NCBI RefSeq assembly: GCF_947305105.1
Contig: NZ_CAMZCS010000006.1
Location: 1 to 64,000 of the forward strand
Source: an uncultured Fibrobacter sp.
Lineage (GTDB): Bacteria; Fibrobacterota; Fibrobacteria; Fibrobacterales; Fibrobacteraceae
Direction of reading: 5' to 3'
Length of the DNA stretch: 64,000 bases
This document shows positions 1 to 8,533 of this stretch, piece after piece. The position numbers were made by a program, and so were the translations under genes. The notes under the pieces were generated by a model that worked only from the letters and a program-made list of their open reading frames with translations, ran no database searches and had not been told where the DNA came from. Position 1 is the stretch's first letter. The number at the start of each line of letters is the position of its first letter.

Positions 1-262
1 GTTCGGCAACGGCGTTGGCGTTTGCACCCGGAGTGTTGAACACGCAGATGCCCTTCGCGGAGGCCTTGTCGATGGTGATGTTGTTCACGCCAGCACCGGC
101 GCGGGCGACGGCGAGAAGGCCGTCAAAGTTATCCGTATCGACCTGAGCGGAACGCACCAAGATGGCATCCGGATTTTCGACGGAGTCGGAAACCTGATAG
201 AACGAGCCAAACAGGCTCAAGCCTTTCTTGGAAATGTTGTTCATCGTCTTAATAGTTGCCAT
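1..262 (-). CDS. serA: D-3-phosphoglycerate dehydrogenase, N-terminal part (cut by window edge)
   Basis: The first 87 residues of a protein that continues past the left edge. It reads MATIKTMNNISKKG, then VRSAQVD and a stretch with ARAGAGVNNI and NTPGANANAVAE, which are the substrate-domain and hinge motifs of 2-hydroxyacid dehydrogenases of the SerA type. The expected reaction is oxidation of 3-phosphoglycerate with NAD as the first step of serine synthesis. An AGGA ribosome site lies about 8 nt before the ATG. The catalytic and NAD-binding half is not visible, so the exact 2-hydroxyacid specificity rests on the N-terminus only. A GTAGGAA heptad array lies just upstream, in the presumed promoter region. 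Confidence 0.85.
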   Translation of the reverse strand, partial: MATIKTMNNISKKGLSLFGSFYQVSDSVENPDAILVRSAQVDTDNFDGLLAVARAGAGVNNITIDKASAKGICVFNTPGANANAVAE

Positions 263-289
263 TGTATTATCCTTTGTTTAAGTTAAAAA

Positions 290-366
290 GTAGGAAGTAG
301 GAAGTAGGAAGTAGGAAGTAGGAAGGACTTTTGCTAACACTGTCTACTTCCTACTGTCTACTGTCT
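290..366. repeat. GTAGGAA heptad array with facing complementary heptads
   Basis: Five perfect head-to-tail copies of GTAGGAA (290-324) are followed, after about 17 nt, by complementary-sense heptads (CTACTTC, CTACTGT) up to about 366. The two halves can pair as a long imperfect hairpin. The array fills the gap between serA (start at 262) and the end of ispG. The same unit recurs at 7584-7611 and, mixed with related heptads, near 17660. Confidence 0.9.
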
Positions 367-372
367 ACTAAA

Positions 373-2112
373 TCAAGGTTCCACCCAGCGACCTCTTTCT
401 TTTATCAAGTTCACCAGTTCTTCGATGGCGTCCTCTTCGGGGATGTTCTTCTTGACCGCGGTCTTGCCTTCGAACAGGGTAATGCGGCCGGGGCCACCGC
501 CCACGTAGCCGAAGTCGGCGTCCGCCATCTCGCCCGGGCCGTTCACGATGCAGCCCATGATGCCGATGGAGATGTCCGAAAGGTGGCCGAAGCGGGCCTT
601 GATCTTGCCCATGACCTGCTGGATGTCGTACAAGGTACGTCCGCAGCTCGGGCAGCTGATAAAGTTCGTCTTGCTGCGGCGGCAGTAGGCGGCCTGCAGG
701 ATGTCGAACGCAAGCAGGACGCTTTCCTTCGCGCCCTTGTAGCCGTCGATAACGACGGCATCGCCAAGACCGTCGGTCACGAGGCTTCCGATGTCGGCGG
801 AAACGCGGAGCGTTTCGGTTTCGTTGTCATTAATCTTCGCGTAGAGCAAAATCGGGTCTTGGCGACCTGCAGCGGCGAGCGCTGCAGCAAGGGCGCGCAC
901 GCCGGAAACCATCTCCGGGCCGGTGTAGCAGAACACGGAACCTGCGGGAACGGCGGAAGGATTCTGGGCGAAGCCCGCGATATCCATCGCGTCCTTGAAT
1001 TCCACAATCGGCTTCTCGTTCAAGCTCGGGAGCGCGAATTCCGCGTTGCGGCGTTCGCCGGTGAGCGCAATCGCGTCGGCCTTCACGCCGACCTTCACCG
1101 GGCTATTGCCACCAATCTCCACGCCGGAAACCTTCACGGCCTCGGTAGCGCGGCGTTCGTAATGGTACGGGTCCTTCTCGAAGACCGGCACGTTGTAAGC
1201 AGTCGGAGCAGCGGGAAGCGCACAGGCCTTGATGAGTTCCTGCGCCACCGGGACTTCGGCCACCGGATCCTCGGTAAGCGAAACGCGAATCGTATCGGCA
1301 AGGCCATCGAGCAAAAGCGCACCGATGCCCGCCGCAGACTTGAGTCGCCCGTCGGCACCGGCTCCGGCCTCGGTCACGCCCACGTGGAACGGATACGGCT
1401 TGAAGCCTTCCTGCTTGATGCGGGCGGCGAGCATGCGGTAGGCGGCAATCGCCACGCGCGGGTTGCTGCTCTTCAAACTTAAAACAACTTGGTCAAAATG
1501 CTCGGCTTCGCACACGGCCAGGTATTCCATGGCGCTTTCCACCATGCCTTCCACCGTGTCGCCGTAGCGGTAGATCATGCGGGCCGAGAGCGAGCCGTGG
1601 TTCACGCCGATGCGGATGGCGCGTCCCAGGCGCTTGGCCTCCTGCACGAACGGCGTGAAAGCTTCGGCGACCTTCTCCTTGCCTTCGTCGAACATCTTGT
1701 CCGTCTGGTTCTCGAGCGTGAGGATGCCCGTATCCACGAAGTTACCCGGATTGATGCGGACCTTCTCGACCCACTTGAGCGCCTCGAACGCGGCCTTCGG
1801 CTGGAAGTGGATGTCGGCGGAAACCGGCACCTTGCAACCCGCGGCGCGGACCTGCTTCATCACTTCTTCGAGACCCTGCGCATCGGCAAAAGTCGGAGCG
1901 GTAATGCGAACCAGGCCACAGCCCACCTTGGCGAGCGCCAAAGTCTCGGCCACCGTCTTCTCGACGTCCTTCGGCTTGGTGGTGGTCATGGACTGAACTA
2001 AAATGGGGGCGTTGCCCCCTATCAAAGCCTCGCCAACGCGGACTTGTACAGTTTCCCTGCGGACCGCATTGAAGCGGTCGGCTACATACGGGAATTCGCT
2101 AAACTTCGTCAT
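373..2112 (-). CDS. ispG: 4-hydroxy-3-methylbut-2-enyl-diphosphate synthase, long three-domain form
   Basis: IspG (GcpE) converts methylerythritol cyclodiphosphate to HMBPP in the MEP isoprenoid pathway, using a [4Fe-4S] cluster. The N-terminal TIM barrel has the hallmark ILVQSMTTT and VRITAP motifs. The C-terminal cluster domain has CPSCGRT and GCIVNGPGE, which supply the three cluster cysteines. At 579 residues it is the long form with an extra central domain (roughly residues 300-450), as known in plants, Chlamydia and Bacteroidota, not the ~370-residue E. coli type. A TAAATTTG box ends 5 nt before the ATG, so the mRNA may be leaderless. I see no clear ribosome site. Confidence 0.96.
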   Translation of the reverse strand: MTKFSEFPYVADRFNAVRRETVQVRVGEALIGGNAPILVQSMTTTKPKDVEKTVAETLALAKVGCGLVRITAPTFADAQGLEEVMKQVRAAGCKVPVSADIHFQPKAAFEALKWVEKVRINPGNFVDTGILTLENQTDKMFDEGKEKVAEAFTPFVQEAKRLGRAIRIGVNHGSLSARMIYRYGDTVEGMVESAMEYLAVCEAEHFDQVVLSLKSSNPRVAIAAYRMLAARIKQEGFKPYPFHVGVTEAGAGADGRLKSAAGIGALLLDGLADTIRVSLTEDPVAEVPVAQELIKACALPAAPTAYNVPVFEKDPYHYERRATEAVKVSGVEIGGNSPVKVGVKADAIALTGERRNAEFALPSLNEKPIVEFKDAMDIAGFAQNPSAVPAGSVFCYTGPEMVSGVRALAAALAAAGRQDPILLYAKINDNETETLRVSADIGSLVTDGLGDAVVIDGYKGAKESVLLAFDILQAAYCRRSKTNFISCPSCGRTLYDIQQVMGKIKARFGHLSDISIGIMGCIVNGPGEMADADFGYVGGGPGRITLFEGKTAVKKNIPEEDAIEELVNLIKERGRWVEP

Positions 2113-2117
2113 GGTGC

Positions 2118-2125
2118 CAAATTTA
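2118..2125 (-). promoter_or_regulatory. TAnnTTTG -7 box of ispG
   Basis: TAAATTTG on the minus strand, separated from the ispG ATG by exactly 5 nt. A TTTG lies about 20 nt upstream, which fits a -33 element. The expected transcription start falls at or next to the start codon. Confidence 0.6.
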
Positions 2126-2193
2126 GAAAAAAAGCACTAAACGAGCAAATTGCAGCGTCTGAAAAATCAATTATTCAAAAATAGGTGGACAAA

Positions 2194-2226
2194 AATTCCA
2201 TTTAGAACGTCATTTAAAAACGTTTC
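2194..2226. repeat. Dispersed 33-bp repeat, copy 1
   Basis: It is identical except for one base to 37434-37466 and partly repeated at 38369-38393. The flanking GGACAAAAATTCC is shared with the third copy. This copy supplies the last codons and TAA stop of the lipoprotein gene that starts at 3005. Confidence 0.85.
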
Positions 2227-3005
2227 CCGAGGGATTCCTCGTACTCCCGGAGTTTCTTGTAGCCGGGGCTTTCGAGCGGGAGGATGGACGGGTCAAGTTT
2301 CAGGGGCTTGTAGCCCCAGCCCGGATTGTTCTGAACGGTAATCGAATAAACAGGAACATCAAGCGGGAAAACAAGCTCGTAGGCATATTCAGGGCAGCCA
2401 TTTTCCCTATCGTAATCGGGATTGATACTTCTACGTATATATTCTGCACAAATAGAGCTTTTTTCTTCATCGTTCAGTTTTCTATGAACAAAATTTGAAT
2501 CTTGTACTGTACTGATTCTATCACCGATATAATATGCGTGGAATTGTCCGTCAACGATGTTTGTCATGAAAGTACGTCGGAAGGCATACCGAAAAAATGC
2601 TTCCATACTTTCAAAATCATCCTGACGTAAAGATCTCATTTCGTAAAGGCACTCCCCATTCAATGACGATTTGCCTTCGTTTGAATTAAAAATCCGCTCT
2701 CCAATCAAGGCTCCATATACACCATATTTCGGACAAAAATGAGACAGCGCAAGAGAGTCGGAAACTTCATTGTTGATAGCTTTCACAACTGATTCGGAAA
2801 ACTTATTCGGCTTGTAAATCTGCAATCTATCTCCTAGAAGTTGCACTTCTCCTAACTCCCAATAAACATTCAACGTAGTCCTTTCTGGATCAATAAGATT
2901 CTCTCTAGAACCATTGAAAATACACACATCTACTGGAGCAAAGAAACTTGTTCCCCAAAAACATCCTTGCAACAGAACCGTAATCATCAGGAATAGCTTT
3001 TTCAT
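2214..3005 (-). CDS. Putative lipoprotein of unknown function
   Basis: A 263-residue protein I do not recognise. It starts MKKLFLMITVLLQGC, a short type II signal peptide with a lipobox ending in Cys15, so it is probably membrane-anchored in the periplasm or on the outer membrane. I chose the ATG at 3005 over the one at 3011 because it overlaps the upstream stop as ATGA, the usual translational-coupling arrangement. It is the last of three overlapping genes that look AT-richer than the ispG and pnp genes on either side. Its final codons and stop lie inside a dispersed repeat, so the original C-terminus may have been replaced. Confidence 0.7.
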   Translation of the reverse strand: MKKLFLMITVLLQGCFWGTSFFAPVDVCIFNGSRENLIDPERTTLNVYWELGEVQLLGDRLQIYKPNKFSESVVKAINNEVSDSLALSHFCPKYGVYGALIGERIFNSNEGKSSLNGECLYEMRSLRQDDFESMEAFFRYAFRRTFMTNIVDGQFHAYYIGDRISTVQDSNFVHRKLNDEEKSSICAEYIRRSINPDYDRENGCPEYAYELVFPLDVPVYSITVQNNPGWGYKPLKLDPSILPLESPGYKKLREYEESLGKRF

Positions 3006-3646
3006 TTGCATCCCTCCAGCTCTACAGTGAACGGGTATTGTTCCAGTTTTTCAAAGATTGCGACAAATTTATTCAAGGGATACTGTAATTCAACTCCTTC
3101 TTGCCGGAAATCCGTAAAACGGAAATACCTTGATTGGCCTTCACGTTTTACGTAGCCACAATAGAAGGTCTTATTGTATGAAGGAACATATTTATAGCTA
3201 TAAATCCAATACAAATTTTGTAATTTTTCCCTCGCCATTGGATAACCATCTAGATCTATCGAAAGGAGTTCATCGCCTAACGATTTTTCAATTCCAATTT
3301 TTTTCTGACACAGACCCTTTTTAAAAGTATTTTTTAGATTCTGCATTTGTTCCATATATCCCGAGGGATTTATCCAACGAGGAACGCTTGCGAACGGTAT
3401 TTGATATAGTTCGACACTGTCTACATCAAGAAAAATAAAGAGACGAGATATTTCATCCATGTCAACAAACAAGTAAAGACTGCCGCTACTCCAGTCAATC
3501 TTGTTATCAAAAAATCTATTCATTCGATTCTTTTGTACGACAACATCTAAGGAATCTGTATTGGAAGTTTGCATTTCAAATACAGATTCGGGATTTGCAC
3601 AAACGAGTTCAAACACAAAAAGAATAAACAAGAAGAATAATTTCAC
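3002..3646 (-). CDS. Secreted protein of unknown function
   Basis: A 214-residue protein with a strongly hydrophobic start (MKLFFLFILFVFELVCANP) that looks like a signal peptide. The cleavage site could be after CAN, or Cys16 could be lipidated. No recognisable domain. It overlaps both neighbours by 4 nt (ATGA junctions), so the three genes are almost certainly one operon read leftward. Cysteines at mid and C-terminal positions (GLCQKK, FYCGYV, LEGCK) may form disulfides, which fits a periplasmic location. Confidence 0.7.
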   Translation of the reverse strand: MKLFFLFILFVFELVCANPESVFEMQTSNTDSLDVVVQKNRMNRFFDNKIDWSSGSLYLFVDMDEISRLFIFLDVDSVELYQIPFASVPRWINPSGYMEQMQNLKNTFKKGLCQKKIGIEKSLGDELLSIDLDGYPMAREKLQNLYWIYSYKYVPSYNKTFYCGYVKREGQSRYFRFTDFRQEGVELQYPLNKFVAIFEKLEQYPFTVELEGCK

Positions 3647-4497
3647 CGAGCATCCTCCATCACCTGCCTAAGGATATTCTGATCAAAAAAAACGCAACCC
3701 GACCATTCTTTGCATTCCGTCATCAGTTCACCGGCATTTCCAAGATTGCTCCAGCGACATTCCTCGAAACCCGTCATTATGAGTTTACTAAGTCCCTCAT
3801 ACAATTCGATGTATTCCGTCACGAAATTCTTTGGTTCAAAATGATCAAGAAACTTTGCCGGAGGAAGCATTTTAAAAAGAGTTTTTTCGCCCGATGTATC
3901 AACATATAAAATTTGAAGACCTTCTTCACTTGTGCTTCCCATGCCATCATACATAGACATTCGCTTTTCTTTTATAAAAGTCTGCATCTGTTGATATAAA
4001 TTATGAGGAACAATACGTGTATCTACACATCGCTGTTTTACAATATTTCCATGTTTTTGAGCAATGCGATAATTACACGCTAGCCATTCGACGTCTGAAG
4101 CGCCGGCACTGATAGGAAAATCCGGTATGCGGTATATCTGTATTTTATCCGATTCAAAAGGTATAAAGGCATAAAAGAAATCATTATCATATCCCCATCC
4201 ACGTTTTTGAGATTCCTGTTTTTGCATAAAAATATGGAATCCAGCCGTGTCTAGTTCTATCGACCTTCCATAAACGCCTTCATACTGTCCCATAATGTAT
4301 AAATCGTTCGCAATTTTCCCATCAGACGGGGCAAAAGACACTTCAAGACCAAGAATATTCCTTGCAAAAGGGGTAATAACAAGGAATAGCAAAAAAAATA
4401 TTATGTGTTTACTTATAGCCACGGTTGAGATATCCCCACCAATCCAAATTGAATTGGTTGATTTTTTAGCAGTTGTTTGAAGCATAGGCATGTTCAT
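3643..4497 (-). CDS. Membrane-anchored or secreted protein of unknown function
   Basis: First gene of the three-gene islet operon, 284 residues. A hydrophobic segment (HIIFFLLFLVITPFA, about residues 31-45) follows a long polar N-terminus, so it is either a single-pass anchor or an unusually long signal peptide. Several ATGs (4497, 4491, 4485) are possible starts and no convincing ribosome site separates them. The C-terminal part has Cys pairs (EECRW, TECKEWSGC). No homology is evident by eye. Upstream lie a TATATATTA stretch and then an IS3 remnant. Confidence 0.65.
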   Translation of the reverse strand: MNMPMLQTTAKKSTNSIWIGGDISTVAISKHIIFFLLFLVITPFARNILGLEVSFAPSDGKIANDLYIMGQYEGVYGRSIELDTAGFHIFMQKQESQKRGWGYDNDFFYAFIPFESDKIQIYRIPDFPISAGASDVEWLACNYRIAQKHGNIVKQRCVDTRIVPHNLYQQMQTFIKEKRMSMYDGMGSTSEEGLQILYVDTSGEKTLFKMLPPAKFLDHFEPKNFVTEYIELYEGLSKLIMTGFEECRWSNLGNAGELMTECKEWSGCVFFDQNILRQVMEDAR

Positions 4498-4564
4498 TGC
4501 TGGTTTATGTTAATATATACTTTTTTCCAAACGGGATATTCCCATATACCGGAAAACACCCGTT

Positions 4565-4780
4565 TTATGCCGCCTGGTGCCGCAGTCGGTATGTGACCGG
4601 ACACTCATATCCCAGTGCTCCGTGCAACCTCTTACGGTTATAGAACATTTCAATGTACTCGAATATATCGGTTTCAACTTTCTCCATCGTGGAATATTTT
4701 TCCTATAGATTAGTTCCTTTTTCAGCTGACGATTTCTTCGCTCCAGCTCCTTCGTTTTGGCCAGAACCCCACTTATGTAA
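4565..4780 (-). pseudogene. IS3-family transposase remnant
   Basis: The minus strand at 4565-4700 encodes DIFEYIEMFYNRKRLHGALG followed by a YECPVTYR stretch and a stop. This is the conserved C-terminus of IS3-family OrfB integrases. An in-frame stop cuts it off upstream. In another frame, about 4700-4780 encodes LAKTKELERRNRQLKKEL, which resembles the coiled-coil end of OrfA. The catalytic core (DDE) is missing, so a large internal deletion has occurred. This is a dead insertion sequence at the edge of the islet. Confidence 0.75.
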
Positions 4781-4810
4781 ATTCATACCAGTCCACTTAA
4801 TGTTATACAA

Positions 4811-4848
4811 AAACCCCTCACCGACACATTGTCGATGAGGGATTTTTA
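4811..4848 (-). terminator. Rho-independent terminator of pnp
   Basis: A 12-bp stem (4815-4826 with 4830-4841, one mismatch), with a T-run on the minus strand after the stem, 27 nt beyond the pnp stop. Confidence 0.85.
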
Positions 4849-4874
4849 AGCTTTTTAGATTAGTTTATCTAAAA

Positions 4875-7154
4875 CTAGCCTTCGACCGGGGCTTCCGGAG
4901 CAGCTTCTGCAGCAGGCGCTTCAGCAGCGGGAGCAGCTTCAGCAGCGGCCGGAGCCTCAGCGGCAGCCGGGGCGGCCTTCGGAGGGAGCAGAGCCTTCAT
5001 GGAAAGCTTCACCTTGCCCTTCGGGTCAACACCGAGGCAGAGCACTTCGACTTCGTCACCGACGTGAACAACGTCTTCGACCTTCTCGACGCGGTGGTCG
5101 GCAAGTTCGGAGATGTGCACGAGACCGTCACGGCCCGGGAGGATTTCGACGAAGGCGCCAAACGGCTGGATCGTCTTGACCTTGCCCTTGTACTTGCGGC
5201 CCGGTTCGGGTTCGGCAGTGAGTTCTTCGATCATGCGGCGGCAAACTGCAGCGGCCTTGCCACTCGGGGCGGCAATGTCGATGTTGCCATCGTCGTCGAT
5301 GTTGATGGTGCAACCCGTCTGAGACTGCATACCCTTGATCACGGAGCCACCGGAACCGATGACGTCGCGGATCTTGTTGGTCGGGATGCGCATCTTGATC
5401 ATGGTCGGAGCCTTCTCGGAGACCTTCGGACGCGGAGCGGCGAGGCCGAGTTCAGCCATCTTGCCGAGGATGTGCAGACGGCCTTGGCGTGCCTGTTCCA
5501 GAGCTTCACGCATGAGTTCCGGCGTAATGCCGCGGATCTTGATATCCATCTGGAAGGCCGTGATGCCTTCGGCAGTACCTGTCACCTTGAAGTCCATATC
5601 GCCGAGGTGGTCTTCCGTACCGGTGATGTCGGTCAAAATCTTGATCTTGCCGCCTTCCTTGACGGAACCCTTTTCGGAGATGAGGCCCATGGCGACACCT
5701 GCGACCGGAGCCTTGATAGGAACGCCAGCGTCCATCAAGCTGAGGCAGCCACCGCAAACAGAGGCCATGGAAGAAGAACCGTTGGATTCCTGAATTTCGG
5801 AAACCACGCGGATGGTGTACGGGAAGTCTTCCGGAAGCGGAAGAACGGCAGCGAGAGAACGTTCGGCGAGGTGGCCGTGACCGATTTCGCGGCGGCTCAT
5901 GCCGAGGCGCTTGCATTCACCCACGCAGTACGGCGGGAAGTTGTAATGCAGCATGTAGCTCTTGGAGCCTTCGCCCTGCAGGCTTTCGTAGCGCTGTTCG
6001 TCGGCCTTGGAGCCGAGCGTGCAAACCACGAGACCCTGGGTTTCGCCACGCTGGAAAATCGCAGAACCGTGGGCGCTCGGGAGAACGCCGAGTTCGATTT
6101 CGATCGGGCGGACTTCGGTAGTCAGACGGCCGTCGAGACGGACGTCTTCGTTCAGGATCATTTCGCGCATCGCAGTGCGTTCGTAATCGCTGAAGATTGC
6201 CTTCGCGTCGGCAACGAGAGCAGGATCCTGTTCTTCGTCCTTGCCAATGATGGCGAGGATGCGTTCGTCTTCGAGCATCTTCGCGCAGAGGTCTGCCATA
6301 GCCGGATAGAAGTCAGTCTTCACCATGTTGGAGTGGACGTCCTTGTTCAGTTCGTCCCACACGACTTCCTTCACCGTGGCGAGAAGCTTTTCGTGGGCTT
6401 CGCCAACGTGCTGCGGCTTGAGTTCCATCTTCGGCTTGGCACAGCGGTCCACCAGTTCCTGTTGGGCCTTGCACATGAGCTTGATGGCTTCGTGACCGGC
6501 GAGAATTGCATTAATCATCGTGTCTTCGGACACTTCGTAGGCACCGCCTTCCACCATGCAGACGGAATCTTCGGTACCGGCGACCACCAGGTCCAGATCG
6601 GCGCATGCCATCTGTTCGTAGGTGGGCATCACGATGTTCTGTCCATCGACCACAGCCACGCGTACGGCGGCAACCTGCTGTTCGAAAGGCAGCTCGGAAA
6701 GACCGATGGAAAGGGAGGCAGCCGAAACACCGAGCACGTCGGGTGCGAACTTGCGGTCAGCAGAGAGCACCTGGACAATCACCTGGACTTCGCGCGTGAA
6801 GTTCTCGGGGAACATCGGGCGAATCGGGCGGTCGATGATGCGGGCGGACAACGTCTCTTCGTCAGAGGGGCGTCCGGCTTCGCGCTTGTTGTAACCGCCC
6901 GGGAGGCGGCCGGCAGCATAGGCCTTTTCACGATATTCAACGGTCAGCGGGAAGAAGTCCCCTTCCTTTTCTTCGCCGTAGCAGACAGTAGAGAGCACGA
7001 ACGCGTCGCCCATCTTGGCGACGGCAGCTCCGCGTGCCTGCTTTGCGATACGGCCCGTTTCAAACGTGATGACACGGCCGTCCGGAAGCGTAACAGACAC
7101 TTCCTTGGGGTCGAGCATCTTGCCGTATTTTTGATGGTATGCGTCAATAGACAT
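4875..7154 (-). CDS. pnp: Polyribonucleotide nucleotidyltransferase (PNPase)
   Basis: PNPase degrades RNA 3' to 5' by phosphorolysis as a trimer in the degradosome. The 759-residue protein has two RNase PH-like cores (N-terminal FETGRIAKQARG, second core GSAIFQRGETQ and GHGHLAERS), a KH domain around 565-620 (IRDVIGSGGSVIKG) and an S1 domain around 630-705 (GKVKTIQPFGAFVEI, DGLVHISELA). The tail is about 50 residues of Ala/Pro/Glu, low-complexity and longer than usual. It lies 21 nt downstream of rpsO in the classic rpsO-pnp order and ends in a strong terminator. Confidence 0.97.
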   Translation of the reverse strand: MSIDAYHQKYGKMLDPKEVSVTLPDGRVITFETGRIAKQARGAAVAKMGDAFVLSTVCYGEEKEGDFFPLTVEYREKAYAAGRLPGGYNKREAGRPSDEETLSARIIDRPIRPMFPENFTREVQVIVQVLSADRKFAPDVLGVSAASLSIGLSELPFEQQVAAVRVAVVDGQNIVMPTYEQMACADLDLVVAGTEDSVCMVEGGAYEVSEDTMINAILAGHEAIKLMCKAQQELVDRCAKPKMELKPQHVGEAHEKLLATVKEVVWDELNKDVHSNMVKTDFYPAMADLCAKMLEDERILAIIGKDEEQDPALVADAKAIFSDYERTAMREMILNEDVRLDGRLTTEVRPIEIELGVLPSAHGSAIFQRGETQGLVVCTLGSKADEQRYESLQGEGSKSYMLHYNFPPYCVGECKRLGMSRREIGHGHLAERSLAAVLPLPEDFPYTIRVVSEIQESNGSSSMASVCGGCLSLMDAGVPIKAPVAGVAMGLISEKGSVKEGGKIKILTDITGTEDHLGDMDFKVTGTAEGITAFQMDIKIRGITPELMREALEQARQGRLHILGKMAELGLAAPRPKVSEKAPTMIKMRIPTNKIRDVIGSGGSVIKGMQSQTGCTINIDDDGNIDIAAPSGKAAAVCRRMIEELTAEPEPGRKYKGKVKTIQPFGAFVEILPGRDGLVHISELADHRVEKVEDVVHVGDEVEVLCLGVDPKGKVKLSMKALLPPKAAPAAAEAPAAAEAAPAAEAPAAEAAPEAPVEG

Positions 7155-7175
7155 AGATTTTCTCCAGTCCGCAGA

Positions 7176-7448
7176 TTATCCGCGGAGACCGAGTTCCTTG
7201 ATGAGAGCACGCTGAGCGAGGATGTCCTGTTCGGCGTAGTACTTGAGGAGGTTGCGGCGCTTGGCAACCATGGCAGACAGACCACGGAGGGAGTGGAAAT
7301 CCTTCTTGTGGCTCTTGATGTGTTCCGTCAGATTCTTGATCTTTTCCGTGAGGATAGCGATCTGGACACGGACGTTACCGGTATCCTTTTCGTTTGCACC
7401 AAACTTGGCGGTGAGTTCTGCAGCTTTTTCTTTAGTGATAGTAGCCAT
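7176..7448 (-). CDS. rpsO: 30S ribosomal protein S15
   Basis: A 90-residue S15 with the family motifs NVRVQIAILTEKI, HSLRGL and RRNLLKYY. S15 binds 16S rRNA helices in the central domain early in small-subunit assembly. I chose the ATG at 7448 because AAGGA lies about 10 nt upstream, whereas the ATG at 7457 is only 1 nt from that site. The open frame extends further upstream, but the extension does not match S15. It is followed by pnp. Confidence 0.97.
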   Translation of the reverse strand: MATITKEKAAELTAKFGANEKDTGNVRVQIAILTEKIKNLTEHIKSHKKDFHSLRGLSAMVAKRRNLLKYYAEQDILAQRALIKELGLRG

Positions 7449-7583
7449 TATAGCCATTCCTTTTTTTGATTGTTGTTTCATTACATGTTTTTGTCCGAGT
7501 TTCCCTGCTCTTGCACCAGTGGAATTGGCGAATCTGGTCACAGGACCCAGTCAAAAATGCAATTTGGCGGAAAATATAGGAAA

Positions 7584-7611
7584 GTAGGAAGTAGGAAGTA
7601 GGAAGTAGGAA
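7584..7611. repeat. GTAGGAA heptad array, four copies
   Basis: Four perfect tandem copies of GTAGGAA between the divergent genes rpsO (minus) and the membrane protein starting at 7672 (plus). It is the same unit as at 290-324. Confidence 0.9.
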
Positions 7612-7671
7612 GGGAAAAATGCCGAAAAAAGGGTGTTTTTGGGGTGATATTGCTATCTTTACGTCCTGAAA

Positions 7672-8466
7672 ATGCTCGAATCCCTGAACTTTCACTTTTC
7701 TTTCTACGACTGGCTCCTGATTTTCATGGTCACGGCCCTCGGAACGCTGAGCGCCTACCTGAAGGACCCCCAACTCAAGGCCGTCACGGCGACCATCCCC
7801 ATCCCCTGCGGGTTCGCCTACATCGCGGTCGGGCTCCCCATGGGCACCGCCAACGCCATCTCGGGATTCATGTGCCTGCTGTACGTGCATATTGTGCGCA
7901 TCCTGCATTACAAGGTGAAGATACCCATCGTCCCAAGCATTGTCGCGGGCCTTGCCTTCTTTGTCGCGCTGGGGACATTCCTCATGCCCCGCATCCCCGA
8001 AGGGGAAGTCTACTTTATCGCCGTATGCGTCTTCGACTTCGTCGTGGGAGTCATCCTCTTCCAGAAGCAGTCCTACAAGTCCGGGACACGCTACAAGACT
8101 CCCCTCCCCGTCTACATCAAGGCTCCGGCCATCGCGGGCGTCGTCGCGGGGCTCATGCTCATCAAGCGCCTCATGGGCGGATTTTGTACAAGCTTCCCGA
8201 TGATGAACTCCATCGTGAGCTACGAGAGCCGATTCTCGCTGGGCGACCAGTGCCGCCAACTCCCGCTGTTCCTCATCGCAGGGCCGTTCATGTTCGCCGA
8301 GATGCGCTACATCGAGATATTCCTGCACCTGAACCACTGGATTGTGCTACTGTGCGGTTACGTCCTGTTCGCCGCCATCTACTGGCCCCTGAACAAGGAA
8401 CTCAAACGCCGGAACGAGGAATCCGAGGCAAAATACAACCACACAGCGAACATATCCGTTAAATAA
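7672..8466 (+). CDS. Integral membrane protein of unknown function
   Basis: A 264-residue protein with about six hydrophobic helices (for example LLIFMVTALGTL, VPSIVAGLAFFVALGTFL, FIAVCVFDFVVGVILF, IVLLCGYVLFAAIYW). No conserved enzyme motif is recognised. It is read divergently from rpsO. TATCTTTA, resembling the TAnnTTTG box, ends 10 nt before the ATG, and no clear ribosome site is seen. The long open frame on the opposite strand across this region is a shadow, because the hydrophobic periodicity fits only the plus frame. Confidence 0.75.
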   Translation: MLESLNFHFSFYDWLLIFMVTALGTLSAYLKDPQLKAVTATIPIPCGFAYIAVGLPMGTANAISGFMCLLYVHIVRILHYKVKIPIVPSIVAGLAFFVALGTFLMPRIPEGEVYFIAVCVFDFVVGVILFQKQSYKSGTRYKTPLPVYIKAPAIAGVVAGLMLIKRLMGGFCTSFPMMNSIVSYESRFSLGDQCRQLPLFLIAGPFMFAEMRYIEIFLHLNHWIVLLCGYVLFAAIYWPLNKELKRRNEESEAKYNHTANISVK

Positions 8467-8533
8467 CTTTTACCGCATAGACCATCCCCCCATATTTGTA
8501 TATATTAGTCAAAAACAAAAAATAGAGGCCTAA

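Noticed and set aside
290-366. Heptad arrays as a CRISPR array
   Set aside because: The units are 7 bp with no unique spacers of CRISPR size, and no cas genes are present.
5064-7469. 801-codon open frame on the plus strand opposite pnp and rpsO
   Set aside because: It is a shadow of GC-biased codons in pnp/rpsO. The product has no family motif, and the minus-strand genes are unmistakable.
7432-8337. 301-codon minus-strand frame covering the membrane-protein gene
   Set aside because: The plus frame shows clear membrane-helix periodicity. The minus frame is charged and repetitive without motifs, and it would run through the heptad array into rpsO.
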